Made by a program: the position numbers and the translations under genes | Shown here: positions 26,451 through 26,738 of the stretch, piece by piece | How positions within the stretch are numbered: the stretch's first letter is position 1 | How the letters are laid out: each line of letters opens with the position of its first letter | NCBI GenBank assembly: GCA_003427395.1 | Contig: BFEA01000030.1 | Coordinates: 463,564 to 490,301, forward strand | Source of the DNA: Chara braunii | Lineage: Eukaryota > Streptophyta > Charophyceae > Charales > Characeae | Reading direction: 5' to 3' | DNA length: 26,738 bases | Notes under the pieces: model-generated | What the model saw: only the letters and a program-made list of their open reading frames with translations | Database searches by the model: none | What the model was told of the DNA's origin: nothing

Positions 26451-26738
26451 CAAAGACTTTTTCCTAATTTCTGGACGTAATTGCGGTCAGATACATCCAG
26501 GTCGGGCCATAAGTAAATGCGATCAGATACATTAAATTTTAGAACAGTGCTTACTGTAGTGTGAGTGTGCCATCATTCTCTAAGACAGCACATGACATCT
26601 GAGACTGTGAACCGTAGTACGATCAATTAATTAAATCAAATTACTCGGATCAATGATTAAAATCATTAAATTAATCAATTAATAAATCAACTTCAAGTCA
26701 AATAATAATTAAATGGTGGTTTAATGGCCATCGATGCA
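26451..26738. other. AT-rich end of window, no gene seen
   Basis: No protein or RNA family is recognisable. AATTAATTAAAT-type sequence dominates from about 26620 to the end. Confidence 0.5.

Overview
This looks like a piece of a large, repeat-rich plant-lineage nuclear genome. I see only one convincing intact host gene, a 1275-codon intronless NBS-LRR (NLR) immune receptor on the minus strand at 7251-11078. Nearly everything else is transposon-derived: decayed LINEs, a complete but dead Ty3/gypsy chromovirus, a non-autonomous hAT-like element, a SINE, fold-back elements, microsatellites and many long A or T runs. The NLR and chromovirus point to a streptophyte. The style of the NLR (RPW8-like N-terminus, RNL-like RNBS-D) and the look of the gypsy proteins make me lean to a charophyte alga such as Chara or an early-diverging land plant, but this is an impression and not a proof.

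Layout. 1-5995: a degraded plus-strand LINE with an endonuclease piece (about 560-1245, carrying a roughly 90-105 bp tandem duplication), an interrupted middle (1280-2460), reverse transcriptase pieces (2740-3590), a 54/56-bp minisatellite (4411-4870), a zinc-finger-like C-terminal piece and a 40-A tail. 6013-6772: mirrored copies of a two-part repeat forming fold-backs. 7251-11078: the NLR, read leftwards. A purine-rich, G-quadruplex-capable tract sits just upstream of its start, then a short inverted repeat and a broken duplicate of the NLR coiled-coil region at 11868-11992. 12458-12953: CAGG, CTGT and GAA microsatellites.

12954-23009: a 10,056-bp LTR retrotransposon on the minus strand. 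It has two LTRs (1310 and 1484 bp), TG..CA ends, a 5-bp target duplication (AAGAA), an initiator-Met-type primer binding site, a polypurine tract, and gag, protease, RT, RNase H, integrase and chromodomain remains in the gypsy order. It inserted into a GAA microsatellite. It is dead: frameshifts, stops, lost catalytic residues and a 186-bp MITE inside the protease. Each LTR holds an open antisense frame of about 165 codons.

23010-26738: a cluster of small elements. These are a LINE 3' tail, a tRNA-like sequence with a poly(A) tail, a 759-bp hAT-like element with a perfect 8-bp target duplication, a tRNA-derived SINE, a 5'-truncated LINE or SINE with a perfect 13-bp target duplication, and a degenerate tandem repeat around a 48-A run.

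The genes here do not form a pathway. The biological story is one immune receptor surrounded by layered transposon insertions, with a relic of a second NLR directly upstream. The most unusual items are the NLR architecture and its internal duplications, the mirrored repeat cluster at 6013-6772, the antisense LTR frames, and the telomere-repeat-like hairpin in the retroelement leader.
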